From an uncultured Pelagibacteraceae bacterium (GTDB lineage: Bacteria > Pseudomonadota > Alphaproteobacteria > Pelagibacterales > Pelagibacteraceae), in the NCBI GenBank assembly GCA_902535745.1, contig CACAUR010000001.1, positions 62,001 through 126,000 on the forward strand: 64,000 nt of DNA, read 5' to 3'. Position numbers and translations under genes: made by a program. Below the pieces are notes generated by a model. It did no database searches. It saw only the letters and a list, made by a program, of their open reading frames with translations, and had not been told where the DNA came from. Positions 11,953 through 26,623 of this stretch are shown here, piece by piece (position 1 is the first letter of the stretch; each line of letters starts with the position of its first letter).

Positions 11953-13908
11953 ATGAAAGTACCTGTATTACTACCAAACATTTTTGATCACCCATTTACA
12001 TACAAATCAAAAGAAAAACTTAAAATTGGTGATTATGTGGAAGTGCCTTTTGGTAAAAAAAAGATGGTAGGCATCATATGGGATAATTTTGAGAAAGATT
12101 CCAAAAAAAAATTTAAAATCAAAGATATTATTAAAAAATTTACAAAAGATCCTTTAGAAAATAAAACAATAAATTTTTTAAACTGGTTTTCGGATTATAA
12201 TATTGTCCCCAAGGGCATGGTGTTAAAACTTCATCTTGTAAATAATTCTATAGAAGAAGATTATAAAGCAGACACTTACGATCAGTTTAATGAAAAATAT
12301 CCAACTAAAGACTATAGCCTCAATACTCAGCAAAAAAAAAGTTTATCAGAAATAGAAAAGAGGGATAAAAATTTTAGAGTTCATGTATTACAAGGGACCA
12401 CAGGTTCGGGAAAAACAATAGTTTATTTTAATGCAATTAAAAAAAAACTAAACGAAGGTTATCAATCTTTAATTTTACTTCCTGAAATTGGCCTTACTAA
12501 AGAATTTGAAAAAAATTTCATATCTTTTTTCGGTTTTAAACCAGCTGTTTGGCATTCATCAGTTTCAAAAAAAAATAAAAAGATAATTTGGAGCGGTTTG
12601 AAATCAGGAAAGATTAAAGTTGTCATAGGAGCGAGGTCTGCTTTATTTTTACCTTTTAAAAAGTTAGGCCTTATTACAATAGATGAGGAACACGACCAAT
12701 CTTATAAACAAGATGAAGGTGTAAACTATCATGCTAGAGATATGGCAATATCCAGAGCATCATTTGAGAATATACCTATCAACCTGATATCTGCTGTTCC
12801 ATCTATAGAAACCTATAAAAATATTAAAGGAAAAAAGTTTCATTCATCTAGGTTAACTGAGCGATTTAGAGACGCAAAATTGCCAGATTATGAAATTATA
12901 AAAATAAAAAAAGGTGAAAAAAAAGGAACATTTATTTCAGAGGAATTGATTGAAAAAGTAAAAGATAATTTATCTAGGAATAATCAGGTTTTATTTTTTG
13001 TAAATAGAAGAGGTTACTCACCCTTTGTACTGTGCAAAAATTGTTTGAAAACTTTTGACTGTCCTTTTTGCTCAATCAATCTAGTTTATCATAAAATAAG
13101 AAATAAAGTTTTATGTCATTATTGTGGTTACTCCACAGAGATGGAACGAGACTGCTCTTCAAAGGACTCTAAATGTGATTTTAGCTTTAGTGGTCCAGGT
13201 GTGGAAAAAATACTTGAAGAAATTAAAAATATTTTTCCTGACAAAAACACTTTAATTTTCTCAAGTGATACCATGAATAAAAAGGACTCATCTTCTAAAA
13301 TCCAAGAGATAATAGATAATAAGATTAACATTTTAATTGGCACTCAATTGATTTCAAAAGGGTTTCATTTTCCTAACCTGAACTGTATTATTGTATTGGA
13401 TATTGACTATTCCTCTAGGGGTTACGATTTAAGAAGTGCTGAAAAAACTGTACAGCTTTACCACCAACTATCAGGCAGAGCTGGACGAGAAGGGAAGCCT
13501 TCAACTGTTTATTTTCAAACAATGAATTTTAACTCAGATTACATATCGCAAATCGTAAATCCTGATCCTTATATTTTTTTGGATAACGAATTAATTCTGA
13601 GAGAAAAGAATTTATTGCCTCCTTTTGAAAGATTTATATCAATAATAGTTAGTGCTCAAAATAGTAAAAAATCTGACCAAGCATCACTTGAATTGTCAGA
13701 ATTTTTAAAAAAAAACCTTAAAGTCAAGATTCTTGGACCAGTAAATGCTCCAATTTATAAAGTACGAGGAAATTACAGGAATAGGATTTTATTAAGATCT
13801 GCAAAGAATATTTCGGCTCAGAAAAACTTAAAAATGGCTCTTAAAAGATTTAATATCCCAAAAGGAATAAAACTTTCAGTTGATGTTGATCCAATAAATT
13901 TCAATTAA
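11953..13908 (+). CDS. priA: Primosomal replication protein N' (PriA helicase)
   Basis: PriA restarts stalled replication forks by unwinding DNA and loading the primosome. The 651 residues include an N-terminal 3'-DNA-binding domain, helicase motif I GTTGSGKT (148-155), motif II DEEH, a paired zinc-binding insertion with CKNC, CPFC, CHYC and a final Cys pair (roughly 363-415), and a C-terminal helicase domain with GTQLISKGFHFPN and QLSGRAGREGK. The DEEH box and zinc module separate it from RecG-type helicases. It is somewhat shorter than the E. coli protein (732 residues). Confidence 0.95.
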   Translation: MKVPVLLPNIFDHPFTYKSKEKLKIGDYVEVPFGKKKMVGIIWDNFEKDSKKKFKIKDIIKKFTKDPLENKTINFLNWFSDYNIVPKGMVLKLHLVNNSIEEDYKADTYDQFNEKYPTKDYSLNTQQKKSLSEIEKRDKNFRVHVLQGTTGSGKTIVYFNAIKKKLNEGYQSLILLPEIGLTKEFEKNFISFFGFKPAVWHSSVSKKNKKIIWSGLKSGKIKVVIGARSALFLPFKKLGLITIDEEHDQSYKQDEGVNYHARDMAISRASFENIPINLISAVPSIETYKNIKGKKFHSSRLTERFRDAKLPDYEIIKIKKGEKKGTFISEELIEKVKDNLSRNNQVLFFVNRRGYSPFVLCKNCLKTFDCPFCSINLVYHKIRNKVLCHYCGYSTEMERDCSSKDSKCDFSFSGPGVEKILEEIKNIFPDKNTLIFSSDTMNKKDSSSKIQEIIDNKINILIGTQLISKGFHFPNLNCIIVLDIDYSSRGYDLRSAEKTVQLYHQLSGRAGREGKPSTVYFQTMNFNSDYISQIVNPDPYIFLDNELILREKNLLPPFERFISIIVSAQNSKKSDQASLELSEFLKKNLKVKILGPVNAPIYKVRGNYRNRILLRSAKNISAQKNLKMALKRFNIPKGIKLSVDVDPINFN

Positions 13909-13942
13909 TTGTTATTTTTGTGACTTTTTTTAAAGCTCTTAC

Positions 13943-13971
13943 TTGATCGTTACTTGCCTATATGTTAATTA
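13943..13971 (+). promoter_or_regulatory. Candidate promoter of the ATP synthase operon
   Basis: TTGATC (13943-13948), a 17-base spacer and TAATTA (13966-13971) lie about 36 bases upstream of atpH in the 99-base gap after priA. The -10 box is a weak match in an AT-rich background, so this is only the best candidate in the gap. Confidence 0.3.
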
Positions 13972-14007
13972 ATTTGAAAATTTATCAGCTAAAACAAAGG
14001 ATCTAAC

Positions 14008-14556
14008 TTGTCTAATTCCCAAATTAAAGCAACAAACGGCTATTCTCAGTCTTTGTTTGAACTCGCGCAAGAAAATAGTGTGTTAAATGAAATTGAGTTT
14101 CAGGCAAAGTCTTTATACAGCGTGATTAAAGAATCCCGGGATTTCTCAACTTTTATAAAAGATCCTACATTCAAACAGGATAAACAACTTGAGATTTTTA
14201 GTGCAATTTTTGAAAAAGTAAAATTTAACAGTTTGTTTATTAAGTTCATTAAATTTCTTATTCATAATAGAAGAATATTTTTTTTAAAAAAAATTTTAAA
14301 CGATTTTATTTCTTATTGTTCGATTCAAAGAGGAGAAGTTAGAGCTGAGCTTGTCTCTTCGAAAAAATTAGATAACTCTCAGATAGAAAAAATTAAAGAG
14401 GAAATGACTAAAGACTTTAATTCAAAAATTAATTTAAGTTATAAGGTTGATGAGTCCTTGCTTGCTGGAGTAAAAATAAAAATTGGAAGTATTATGATTG
14501 ATAACTCCCTAAAGAATAAATTAATAAAAATCAAAAACTCAATGAAGGAAGTGTAG
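14008..14556 (+). CDS. atpH: ATP synthase F1, delta subunit
   Basis: This 182-residue protein matches the F1 delta subunit, the stator link between the catalytic head and subunit b. The C-terminal part ([22 protein letters not shown]) is the family signature. The frame starts with a TTG preceded by AAAGGA at good spacing; no ATG fits better. It is first in the order delta-alpha-gamma-beta-epsilon; the F0 genes are not in this window. Its TAG stop overlaps the GTG start of atpA by one base. Confidence 0.93.
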   Translation: MSNSQIKATNGYSQSLFELAQENSVLNEIEFQAKSLYSVIKESRDFSTFIKDPTFKQDKQLEIFSAIFEKVKFNSLFIKFIKFLIHNRRIFFLKKILNDFISYCSIQRGEVRAELVSSKKLDNSQIEKIKEEMTKDFNSKINLSYKVDESLLAGVKIKIGSIMIDNSLKNKLIKIKNSMKEV

Positions 14557-16091
14557 TGGATATTAATCCGTCAGAAGTAACAAAAATACTAAAAGAACAA
14601 ATTAAAAAATTTGGAGATAAATCTGAAGTTACAGAAATTGGCCAAGTTTTATCTGTGGGAGATGGAATAGCAAGAATTTACGGACTCGACAATGTTCAAG
14701 CCGGTGAGATGGTAGAATTTGCTGATGGCTCAAAAGGAATGGCGCTTAACTTAGAAAGAGATAACGTCGGGGTAGTTATTTTTGGTGATGATAGAGCAGT
14801 TAAAGAAGGAGATACAGTCAAAAGAACTGGAGCGATTGTTGACACACCAGTTGGAAAAGAATTACTTGGAAGAGTTGTTGATGGATTAGGAAACCCAATA
14901 GATGGCAAAGGAGCTTTAGTCAAAAGTATTAAACGAAGTAGGGTCGAGGTGAAAGCACCAGGAATTATTCCAAGAAAATCTGTTAGTGAGCCAATGCAAA
15001 CAGGTTTGAAATCAATTGATAGTTTGGTTCCAATAGGAAGAGGCCAAAGAGAATTAATTATTGGAGATCGTCAGACAGGTAAAACTGCAGTTGCCATTGA
15101 CGCAATAATTAATCAAAAAAAGATTAACGAGTCGGGGGATGAAAAACAAAAACTTTATTGTATTTACGTCGCAATAGGTCAAAAACGATCGACTGTTAGA
15201 CAGATAGAGAAAACTTTAGAAGAGGCTGGAGCTATGGAGTATACAACAATTGTTGCGGCAACAGCTTCAGACGCAGCACCATTACAATTTTTGGCTCCAT
15301 ACACTGGATGTGCTATGGGTGAATATTTTAGAGACAATGGAATGCATGCTTTAATTATTTATGATGACCTATCAAAACAAGCAGTTGCTTATAGACAAAT
15401 GTCACTTCTTTTAAGACGTCCGCCAGGAAGAGAAGCATATCCAGGAGACGTTTTTTATTTACATAGTCGATTACTTGAAAGAGCAGCAAAGTTAAGTGAT
15501 GAACATGGTGGAGGATCGTTAACTGCATTACCAATCATTGAAACTCAAGCAGGAGACGTATCAGCTTACATACCTACTAACGTAATCTCAATTACTGATG
15601 GACAAATATTTTTAGAGACAGAACTATTCAATCAAGGAATAAGACCTGCAATTAATGTTGGCTTATCAGTTTCAAGGGTAGGATCTTCTGCTCAAACAAA
15701 AGCTATGAAAAAAGTTTCTGGATCTATGAAACTAGAACTTGCTCAATATAGAGAGATGGCAGCTTTTGCACAGTTTGGATCTGACTTAGATGCATCAACT
15801 CAAAAACTTTTAAATAGAGGAGCAAAATTAACTGAATTATTAAAACAAAAACAATATTCTCCAATGACAGTAGCTGAGCAAGTCATTTCTGTCTTTTGTG
15901 GTGTAAAAGGTCACTTAGACGATATCCAACAAAAAGATATATCAAAATTTGAGAAAGATATAATTGAGAAATGTAAATCTGAAAAACCAGACTTGATAAA
16001 ATCGATAATTTCTTCTGGAAAACTTGAAGAGGAAAATGAGAAAAATTTAACAAGTATTATTTTGGATTTAAAGAAAAATTTTAGTAAATAA
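14556..16091 (+). CDS. atpA: ATP synthase F1, alpha subunit
   Basis: This is the non-catalytic nucleotide-binding subunit of the F1 hexamer, 511 residues. Visible features are the beta-barrel start ([26 protein letters not shown]), the P-loop GDRQTGKT near residue 170, [10 protein letters not shown], and the alpha signature [17 protein letters not shown]. The start is GTG, set by the one-base overlap with atpH and the preceding GAAGGAAG ribosome-binding site. Confidence 0.98.
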   Translation: MDINPSEVTKILKEQIKKFGDKSEVTEIGQVLSVGDGIARIYGLDNVQAGEMVEFADGSKGMALNLERDNVGVVIFGDDRAVKEGDTVKRTGAIVDTPVGKELLGRVVDGLGNPIDGKGALVKSIKRSRVEVKAPGIIPRKSVSEPMQTGLKSIDSLVPIGRGQRELIIGDRQTGKTAVAIDAIINQKKINESGDEKQKLYCIYVAIGQKRSTVRQIEKTLEEAGAMEYTTIVAATASDAAPLQFLAPYTGCAMGEYFRDNGMHALIIYDDLSKQAVAYRQMSLLLRRPPGREAYPGDVFYLHSRLLERAAKLSDEHGGGSLTALPIIETQAGDVSAYIPTNVISITDGQIFLETELFNQGIRPAINVGLSVSRVGSSAQTKAMKKVSGSMKLELAQYREMAAFAQFGSDLDASTQKLLNRGAKLTELLKQKQYSPMTVAEQVISVFCGVKGHLDDIQQKDISKFEKDIIEKCKSEKPDLIKSIISSGKLEEENEKNLTSIILDLKKNFSK

Positions 16092-16093
16092 TT

Positions 16094-18388
<2,295 letters not shown>

Positions 18389-18389
<1 letters not shown>

Positions 18390-18781
18390 TGTCAGATTCG
18401 TTTAACTTGGAAATTATTAATCCAGAAAAATTATTCCTTTCTTTAGATAATGTATCTGAAGTGGTGGTACCTGCATTTGAAGGTGATATGGGTATTTTGA
18501 AAGATCACATATCTATAATTTCATTTTTAAAACCTGGAATAGTAAAGATTTTTACAGGTAATGAAGTAAAAGAATTATATATTGAAGATGGAATTATTGA
18601 ATTTAGTGAAAATTCTTTATCAATTCTTACCAGCAGAATTATCGACATAAAAGAAATAAAAAAAGACGATTTAAGCTCAATGATTAATGAGGCCAATGAA
18701 GTTTTAAAAGATGAAAATTTAGACGACCAAAAAAGATTTATAGCAAATCAAAAAATTGATATTTTGAGTAGACTCAATTAG
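18389..18781 (+). CDS. atpC: ATP synthase F1, epsilon subunit
   Basis: The 130-residue protein has the N-terminal beta-sandwich of epsilon (VPAFEGDMGILKDHISIISFLKPG) followed by a short helical C-terminal domain that in the family can inhibit ATP hydrolysis. It ends the operon. The convergent rppH ends one base away, so no dedicated terminator fits between them. Confidence 0.93.
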
Positions 18782-18782
18782 A

Positions 18783-19259
18783 TTATTTTAAAATATCCAG
18801 CACTTTTTTTTTAACTTCATTATAAACGTCTAATTTGAAATCAACCACATTTTTCGTAATATCTTCGAGATTTATCCATTTCCACTCTAAGAACTCAGGC
18901 TTTTTGGTTTTTATATTTATTTCGTTATCACTACCCAGAAATCTCATACAAAACCACTTTTGTATTTGACCTTTGTATTTTCCTTTCCATATAATTCCTA
19001 AAAGGTTTTGAGGAAGCAGATAAGTTTGAAAACCGTCCAACTCTTTAATCAATTTAACGTTTGTTATACTTGTTTCTTCTTCTAACTCTCTTGCAGCTGC
19101 ATCAAGATAGTCCTCATTTTCATCAATTCCACCCTGAGGCATTTGCCAATAATTGTTTGGATTATCTATTCTTTTTGCTACAAAGACTTCGTTATTTTGA
19201 TTAAGTAAAACAATGCCCACTCCTTTTCTAAGTGGCAACTTTTTAAACTTTTCGAGCAT
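18783..19259 (-). CDS. rppH: RNA pyrophosphohydrolase (Nudix)
   Basis: This 158-residue Nudix hydrolase resembles RppH, which removes pyrophosphate from the 5' end of mRNA to start decay. The Nudix box GGIDENEDYLDAAARELEEE is complete, and the preceding NYWQMPQGG is characteristic of the RppH/NudH group. The ORF starts directly after the stop of the upstream protease gene. A role in dinucleoside polyphosphate cleavage is the alternative family activity. Confidence 0.9.
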   Translation of the reverse strand: MLEKFKKLPLRKGVGIVLLNQNNEVFVAKRIDNPNNYWQMPQGGIDENEDYLDAAARELEEETSITNVKLIKELDGFQTYLLPQNLLGIIWKGKYKGQIQKWFCMRFLGSDNEINIKTKKPEFLEWKWINLEDITKNVVDFKLDVYNEVKKKVLDILK

Positions 19260-20387
19260 CTATCCTGCTAAAAGTTTACGTGCAAAATTTAATTGATTAT
19301 CGGTTTCTGTATCAATTCGAAAATCACTCTCTTCTTCTTCAATTGATATATCTGGAACTACACCAACCTCTGAAATTGATTTCCCTGAAGGTAAATAATA
19401 TTTTGAAATTGTTAGTCTAATTGCTCCCTCATTTTTAAGAGGAATTATTGATTGAACAGAACCTTTACCATATGTACTCTCACCAACCAAAACTGCTCTT
19501 TTGTGATCCTTTAATGCTCCCGCAACTATCTCTGAGGCTGAGGCGGATCCATTGTTTATTAAAACCACGAGAGTTTTACCATTTATTAAATCTCCACTAC
19601 TTGCAAACCATTTTCTATTTTCACTTTTTTGTCGGCCCTTGGTCGATACAATTTCTCCATCCTCAAGAAAAAAATCTGATATTTTAATTGCTTGAGATAA
19701 TAATCCTCCAGGATTATTACGTAAGTCAAGGATATAGCTTTCAATTTTTTTATCTCTTTTAAATTTTTTAATCTCAGTTTTGATTTGACTACCACTATTT
19801 TCATTAAATGACGTCAATCTTAAGTAACCAATTTTCTTATCATAAATCTTTGATTTCACTGATGCGATTTGAATAATTTCTCTTGTAATATTGAATATTA
19901 ATGATTTCTTTTTCCCAACTCTTCTAACTGTAATTTCGATACTACTTCCGACTGGTCCTCTCATTAAATCAACGGCTTCAGTCAATGTCTTTCCTTGTAC
20001 CTGCGTTTCATTTATTTTCACTATGTAATCACCTGCTTTAACACCTGCTTTGTCAGCTGGAGAATTATCTATTGGAGATATTACTTTTACAACACCTGCT
20101 TCCATACCAACTTCGATTCCTAATCCCCCAAATTTACCACTTGTTTCAGTTTCCATTTGTTTAAGATCCTCTGGTGATAAATATGCAGAATATGGGTCAA
20201 GCGATCTTAAGACTCCATCGATTGCAGCATCCATTGCTTCAGCTTGATCTATCTCTTCAACATATTCTTTGTTGACTTTATCAAGCACTTCTCCAAATAA
20301 ATCAACTTTATCGTAAATGTTATCATTATTTGAAAATGCAAGTGTAAACGTATGAAAAATTATAATTATAAAAATAATTATTCTCAT
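19260..20387 (-). CDS. ctpA: S41 carboxy-terminal processing peptidase with PDZ domain
   Basis: This secreted serine protease of the CtpA/Prc family trims periplasmic proteins from the C-terminus. A signal peptide (about residues 1-18, MRIIIFIIIIFHTFTLAFS) precedes a helical segment, a PDZ domain (about 85-165 with GLGIEVGMEAGVVKV and PADKAGVKAGDYIVKI), and the S41 core. The catalytic serine sits in NNGSASASEIVAGAL and the lysine in GESTYGKGSVQ. At 375 residues it is a compact member. It lies in an rsfS-ctpA-rppH run with one-base spacing. Confidence 0.92.
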   Translation of the reverse strand: MRIIIFIIIIFHTFTLAFSNNDNIYDKVDLFGEVLDKVNKEYVEEIDQAEAMDAAIDGVLRSLDPYSAYLSPEDLKQMETETSGKFGGLGIEVGMEAGVVKVISPIDNSPADKAGVKAGDYIVKINETQVQGKTLTEAVDLMRGPVGSSIEITVRRVGKKKSLIFNITREIIQIASVKSKIYDKKIGYLRLTSFNENSGSQIKTEIKKFKRDKKIESYILDLRNNPGGLLSQAIKISDFFLEDGEIVSTKGRQKSENRKWFASSGDLINGKTLVVLINNGSASASEIVAGALKDHKRAVLVGESTYGKGSVQSIIPLKNEGAIRLTISKYYLPSGKSISEVGVVPDISIEEEESDFRIDTETDNQLNFARKLLAG

Positions 20388-20737
20388 TAAACAATAACTT
20401 TCTCTTTTGGAATTAACTCAGACCAAATTTTTTCTAATTCATAAAACTTTCTTTTCTCTGGATTAAAAATATGAACTACAATGTCTATTCCATCTACTAG
20501 TTTCCACTCAGCACTATCTTTTCCCTCAATTTTACAATTTTTTAATCCATTAATTTTAAACTTTTCCAAAACTTGCTCAGAAAGAGACTGGATATGTCTA
20601 GAAGACGTTCCGCTTGCAACAATCATATAGTCAGCTATTGAGGATTTATCTTTAAGATCTATAGATACTATGTCTAAAGCTTTGTTACTATCGAGTGTTT
20701 TGATGATGATTTTTTTTAAGTCTAAGTTTTCGGCCAT
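20387..20737 (-). CDS. rsfS: Ribosomal silencing factor RsfS
   Basis: The 116-residue protein is a DUF143/RsfS family member that binds ribosomal protein L14 and blocks subunit joining during starvation. The motif SIADYMIVASGTSSRHIQSL and the later EGKDSAEWKLVDGIDIVVHIF are diagnostic. It follows nadD by 15 bases, a classic gene pair, and overlaps ctpA by one base. Confidence 0.94.
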   Translation of the reverse strand: MAENLDLKKIIIKTLDSNKALDIVSIDLKDKSSIADYMIVASGTSSRHIQSLSEQVLEKFKINGLKNCKIEGKDSAEWKLVDGIDIVVHIFNPEKRKFYELEKIWSELIPKEKVIV

Positions 20738-20752
20738 TAATTATTTACCTTA

Positions 20753-21286
20753 TCAAATATTTCTTATTTGAGAAGATGAAATATTTACCTTATTATAAAT
20801 TATGTACTTTAGACCCCTTTTTTTTAAGTTCTTATAAGCCACTGATTCCTTTGATCTTTTCTTGTATCCGCTTCTATCAAAAACTAAAATTTTTGCCAAC
20901 TTTCCAATTTTCGACCAATTATTCCATTTATGAAAATTTATGAGATTATCAGCTCCCATTATAAAAAAAATTTCGTTACTGCGATTCTTTTTAAAAAATT
21001 TTATAAGCTTAATTGTCTTATTAGATTTAATTTTTTTTTCATAAAAACCCACAGTCACATACTTTGTTTTTTTTGTTAAACTCTTTGCAATTTGGACTCT
21101 TTTTTTAAGACTATAAAAACTTTTACTTTTAAAAGGGTTTTTTTCTGTAATAGCCCATACAATTTTGTCTAATTTGAATAATTTTTTAGCTACTTTAGAA
21201 ATTTTTAAATGCCCTTTGTGAGCAGGATCAAAAGTTCCGCCAAGAATACCTAGTCTAACTTTTTTTTTAAGATCGAATTTGGCCAT
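20753..21286 (-). CDS. nadD: Nicotinate-nucleotide adenylyltransferase
   Basis: This enzyme of NAD synthesis couples ATP to nicotinate mononucleotide. The 177 residues begin with the nucleotidyltransferase signature LGILGGTFDPAHKGHLKI; the (H/T)xGH type site is HKGH. FIMGADNLINFHKWNNW and a C-terminal VNISSSQIRNI (the ISSTxIR-like element) complete the family pattern. The start lies inside the proA 3' end, a 20-base overlap. Confidence 0.93.
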   Translation of the reverse strand: MAKFDLKKKVRLGILGGTFDPAHKGHLKISKVAKKLFKLDKIVWAITEKNPFKSKSFYSLKKRVQIAKSLTKKTKYVTVGFYEKKIKSNKTIKLIKFFKKNRSNEIFFIMGADNLINFHKWNNWSKIGKLAKILVFDRSGYKKRSKESVAYKNLKKRGLKYIIYNKVNISSSQIRNI

Positions 21287-22513
21287 TTCCTATTACTTCA
21301 TATTTATAAGATACAAGTTGATTTAAACCAACAGGACCTCTAGGCGGTAATTTATTAGTTGATATACCTACCTCACCACCAAAGCCAAGTTCAGCTCCGT
21401 CTGCAAATTGAGTCGATGAATTATGAATTAATATTGAACTTTTCACATTTTCAAAAAAGTATTTTGTATTTTTTTTATTATTAGAAATAATTGCCTCAGT
21501 ATGTGAGGTACCATACTTATTAATGTGTTCGACGGCATCCTCTACATTGTTGACCTTTTTAACAGAAATTTTTAATGACAAGTATTCGGTCGACCAATCT
21601 TTTGGTGTTGCTTTATGAATTTTTTTTGGAGAAATTTTTCTGATAGTGTCGTCAGCATATATTTCACAATTATTTTTTAATAAATCATTAATAATTAAAT
21701 TGATTTTTTCTCTAGATAGTTTTCTATGAACAAGTAATGTCTCTGTAGCACCACAAATTCCAGGGTTTCTTAATTTTGCATTTAATATAATTTTACTTGC
21801 TATTTTGTGGTTTACGTTTTCATCTACAAATGTATGACACAAACCTTCAAGATGTCCTATAGTGGGTATATTTGAATATTTTTTTACTTTTTTTACTAGA
21901 TTTTTTCCGCCTCTTGGAATTATTACATCTATGTAGGACTCCATTTTAGATAATAAAAAATCTACCACTTTTCTATTTTTTTTTTCAACAAATTGAACAA
22001 AATTTACATCAACCTTATTTTTTTTTAGAGCTTTTCTGAATAAGTTTGAAATAATTTTATTAGAATTTAAAGCCTCTGAGCCTCCTTTTAATATTACACT
22101 ATTTCCAGATTTAAAACATAAGGATGAGACATCTGAAGTTACGTTTGGTCTACTTTCATAAATAACTCCAATTACCCCAATTGGAATAGTAACTTTTTTA
22201 ATCTTTAATTTGTTAGGTCGAATCCATTTAGAAACAACTCTATTTACAGGGTCTTTGAGTTTAATTATTTCTAAAACAGATTTCCTGATACCTTCAATCT
22301 TTTTATCATTAAGCTCTAATCTATTTATTAAATTAATATCAAGTTTTTTTTGTTTTGCTATCTTCAGGTCCTTTAAATTTTCTTTTAAAATTTTGTCACT
22401 ATATTTAGTTAATAATCTTACATAATCTTTTAAAATTTTATTTTTTTTTTCTTTATCAATAATTTTTGACCCTGCTTTAACTGCATTTATTCCAATTCTA
22501 TTTAAATAATTTT

Positions 22514-22517
<4 letters not shown>
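21267..22517 (-). CDS. proA: Gamma-glutamyl phosphate reductase
   Basis: This enzyme reduces gamma-glutamyl phosphate to glutamate-5-semialdehyde with NADPH, the second step of proline synthesis. The 416 residues show the family segments PIGVIGVIYESRPNVTSD, KSGNSVILKGGSEAL, and the catalytic cysteine in LRNPGICGATETLLVH. It overlaps the proB stop by 4 bases (ATGA) and nadD by 20 bases. Confidence 0.96.
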
Positions 22518-24626
<2,109 letters not shown>

Positions 24627-24881
24627 TTAATTGGGTTTAACTGAAACGTAAGTCCTATCAGACTTTGATTTTTTGAAAATTACTTTCCCTTTTATCACCG
24701 AAAAGATTGAATGATCTTTCCCCATACCAACATTTTGTCCAGGGAAAATTTTTGTCCCCCTTTGTCTAACAATAATATTTCCAGGCACTACAAACTGACC
24801 CCCGTATTTTTTTACTCCTAGACGTCTGCCCGCACTATCTCTTCCGTTCCTTGACGATCCACCTGCTTTTTTTGTTGCCAT
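24627..24881 (-). CDS. rpmA: 50S ribosomal protein L27
   Basis: The 84-residue protein starts [22 protein letters not shown], the conserved N-terminal tail that reaches the peptidyl-transferase centre, and continues with [25 protein letters not shown]. It overlaps the rplU stop by one base, giving the near-universal rplU-rpmA-obgE order. Confidence 0.97.
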   Translation of the reverse strand: MATKKAGGSSRNGRDSAGRRLGVKKYGGQFVVPGNIIVRQRGTKIFPGQNVGMGKDHSIFSVIKGKVIFKKSKSDRTYVSVKPN

Positions 24882-25285
24882 TATTTAACTTTGGTTATTG
24901 TTTTTTTTTCTTCTTTTTTTTTGCTTACTTTAGTAATTTTCTCTGCCTCAGACAAGATTTTTCCATCTTTTGACATAATTTTGTTCACTCTAATTAATGA
25001 GAATTGTTGCCTGTGACCGTTTTTTCTTCTTGAATTTTTACGTCTACGTTTTTTAAATATTAAAAGAGTTCTATTTTTAGAATTCTTTAATAGTTCAGCC
25101 TCAACTTTTGCACCGGAAACAACAGGGTTACCTAACTCTATATTTTTGTCATCTCCGTAAGCCAAAATCTCCTTGAACTCTATTTTACTATTTGGCTTAC
25201 CATCTGGAAATTTTTCAATTTTCAAAATTTCTCCAGCTTTAACTTTGTACTGTTTTCCACCCGTTTGTATGACTGCAAATGACAT
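24881..25285 (-). CDS. rplU: 50S ribosomal protein L21
   Basis: The protein begins [19 protein letters not shown], the L21 signature, and has the RNA-binding [18 protein letters not shown]. At 134 residues it is about 30 longer than E. coli L21; the additional C-terminus is a Lys/Glu-rich tail ending [13 protein letters not shown], as often seen in alphaproteobacteria. Confidence 0.96.
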   Translation of the reverse strand: MSFAVIQTGGKQYKVKAGEILKIEKFPDGKPNSKIEFKEILAYGDDKNIELGNPVVSGAKVEAELLKNSKNRTLLIFKKRRRKNSRRKNGHRQQFSLIRVNKIMSKDGKILSEAEKITKVSKKKEEKKTITKVK

Positions 25286-25309
25286 AAAAATTTTTTTAAA
25301 TTATGCTGC

Positions 25310-25337
25310 AATATAGTTCTAAGGTATTTATAGTCAA
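25310..25337 (-). promoter_or_regulatory. Promoter of rplU-rpmA-obgE
   Basis: On the minus strand TTGACT (25332-25337), a 16-base spacer and TATATT (25310-25315) lie about 25 bases upstream of the rplU ATG, predicting a leader of roughly 17 bases. It is among the better sigma-70 matches in the window and sits in the 62-base gap after gloB's start. Confidence 0.65.
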
Positions 25338-25347
25338 GCTATATCGA

Positions 25348-26067
25348 TTAAAAATTATCCTTTAAATTACGTAATTTTGAAAATTCTTCCTGATTTTTTG
25401 CCCTTAAAAAAATGTTACAATTCAATTCATCTTTTATTGTAGATGGCACAGAAGGAAAGCCACTATCCAATTTTTTTTTTATATTAAGAATCTTTTTATT
25501 AAGTTCAGAATTATTTTGATCAAATTTTTGACAAAAAATTGAATTACTCAATGTATATTCGTGTCCGAAGTATACGTTTGTTTCAGGAGGTAAAAGTTTT
25601 AATCTTAATAATGAATTAAACATATCTTCGTAGCTTCCCTCAAAAACTCTTCCACACCCCAAAGAAAACAATGTATCTCCAGTAAAAACTGTTTTTTTGT
25701 TAAAAAAATGAAAGCATATATGTCCAGAAGTGTGCCCGGGCACATGAATTACTTTAAATTCAAATATACCATCCTTCCAAATCTGATTATCTTTTAAGGG
25801 AATATCAATCATAGGAATTCTATCCTTATCATCTTCAAAGGCTAGGATTTTTGCGTCAAACTCACTTTTAAGGATATTGTTTCCACCAATATGATCACCA
25901 TGATGATGAGTATTTAGAATGTATTTTAAATTTAAATTATTTTTATTGATATATTCTAATACTGGTTTTGCCTCACCAGGATCTACCACACAAGCATCTA
26001 GATTTTTTTCATTAATTAACAAATATGAAAAATTATCAGCTAGACATTTTATTATTTCAATTTTCAT
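25348..26067 (-). CDS. gloB: Hydroxyacylglutathione hydrolase (glyoxalase II)
   Basis: This metallo-beta-lactamase-fold thioesterase hydrolyses S-lactoylglutathione to lactate and glutathione. The 239 residues contain THHHGDHIGGN (two-metal site), the later HVPGHTSGH and FTGDTLFSLGCGR, plus the glyoxalase II C-terminal helical region with YFGHEYTLSN. It follows metW by one base, so it is probably the third gene of the metX-metW transcript. Confidence 0.92.
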   Translation of the reverse strand: MKIEIIKCLADNFSYLLINEKNLDACVVDPGEAKPVLEYINKNNLNLKYILNTHHHGDHIGGNNILKSEFDAKILAFEDDKDRIPMIDIPLKDNQIWKDGIFEFKVIHVPGHTSGHICFHFFNKKTVFTGDTLFSLGCGRVFEGSYEDMFNSLLRLKLLPPETNVYFGHEYTLSNSIFCQKFDQNNSELNKKILNIKKKLDSGFPSVPSTIKDELNCNIFLRAKNQEEFSKLRNLKDNF

Positions 26068-26068
26068 T

Positions 26069-26623
26069 TTATTTCTCTAGTATAAAAATTCCTAATTCAG
26101 AAAACAAATTTTTAAATTTTAAGTTTTTTAAATTAATCTTAATATTTCTTTGCTTACAATAATTTTCAAAATCCTTAATTGTGCACATATGCAAGTTTGG
26201 AGTATTATACCATTCATTAGGTAAATTTTCTGTAACTGGCATTGTCCCTTTTAAAAGTAAATGTAGTCTTACTTTCCAGTGTCCAAAATTTGGAATTGAT
26301 ACAATTGCTTTTTTTCCAATTCTTAGTAGTTCATTCAATACATTTTCTGGATCTAAGAATGCCTGTAAAGTTTGACTAAGTATTACAAAATCGAAAGAAC
26401 CATCTGGAAATTGCTTTAAATCTTTTTCTGCATCTCCTTCAATAACAGTTAAACCTTTTTCGACACATTTTTGAACATTGGATTTCGATAATTCTATTCC
26501 TCTTATATCTTTACTGATGTTTTCAGTAATATATTTCATTAATTCTCCATTCCCACATCCTACATCTAAAATGTTAGCGTTTTTTGTAATTAACTTTGCA
26601 ATATTATAAAATTCTTTTTTCAT
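26069..26623 (-). CDS. metW: Methionine biosynthesis protein MetW
   Basis: The 184-residue protein is a small methyltransferase-fold member of the MetW family (ILDVGCGNGELMKYI, then VILSQTLQAFLDPENVLNELLRIGK, ISIPNFGHWKVRLHLLLKGTMPVTE). In alphaproteobacteria MetW works with MetX in homoserine acylation, though its biochemical role is less settled. It overlaps metX by one base, the usual metXW arrangement. Confidence 0.95.
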   Translation of the reverse strand: MKKEFYNIAKLITKNANILDVGCGNGELMKYITENISKDIRGIELSKSNVQKCVEKGLTVIEGDAEKDLKQFPDGSFDFVILSQTLQAFLDPENVLNELLRIGKKAIVSIPNFGHWKVRLHLLLKGTMPVTENLPNEWYNTPNLHMCTIKDFENYCKQRNIKINLKNLKFKNLFSELGIFILEK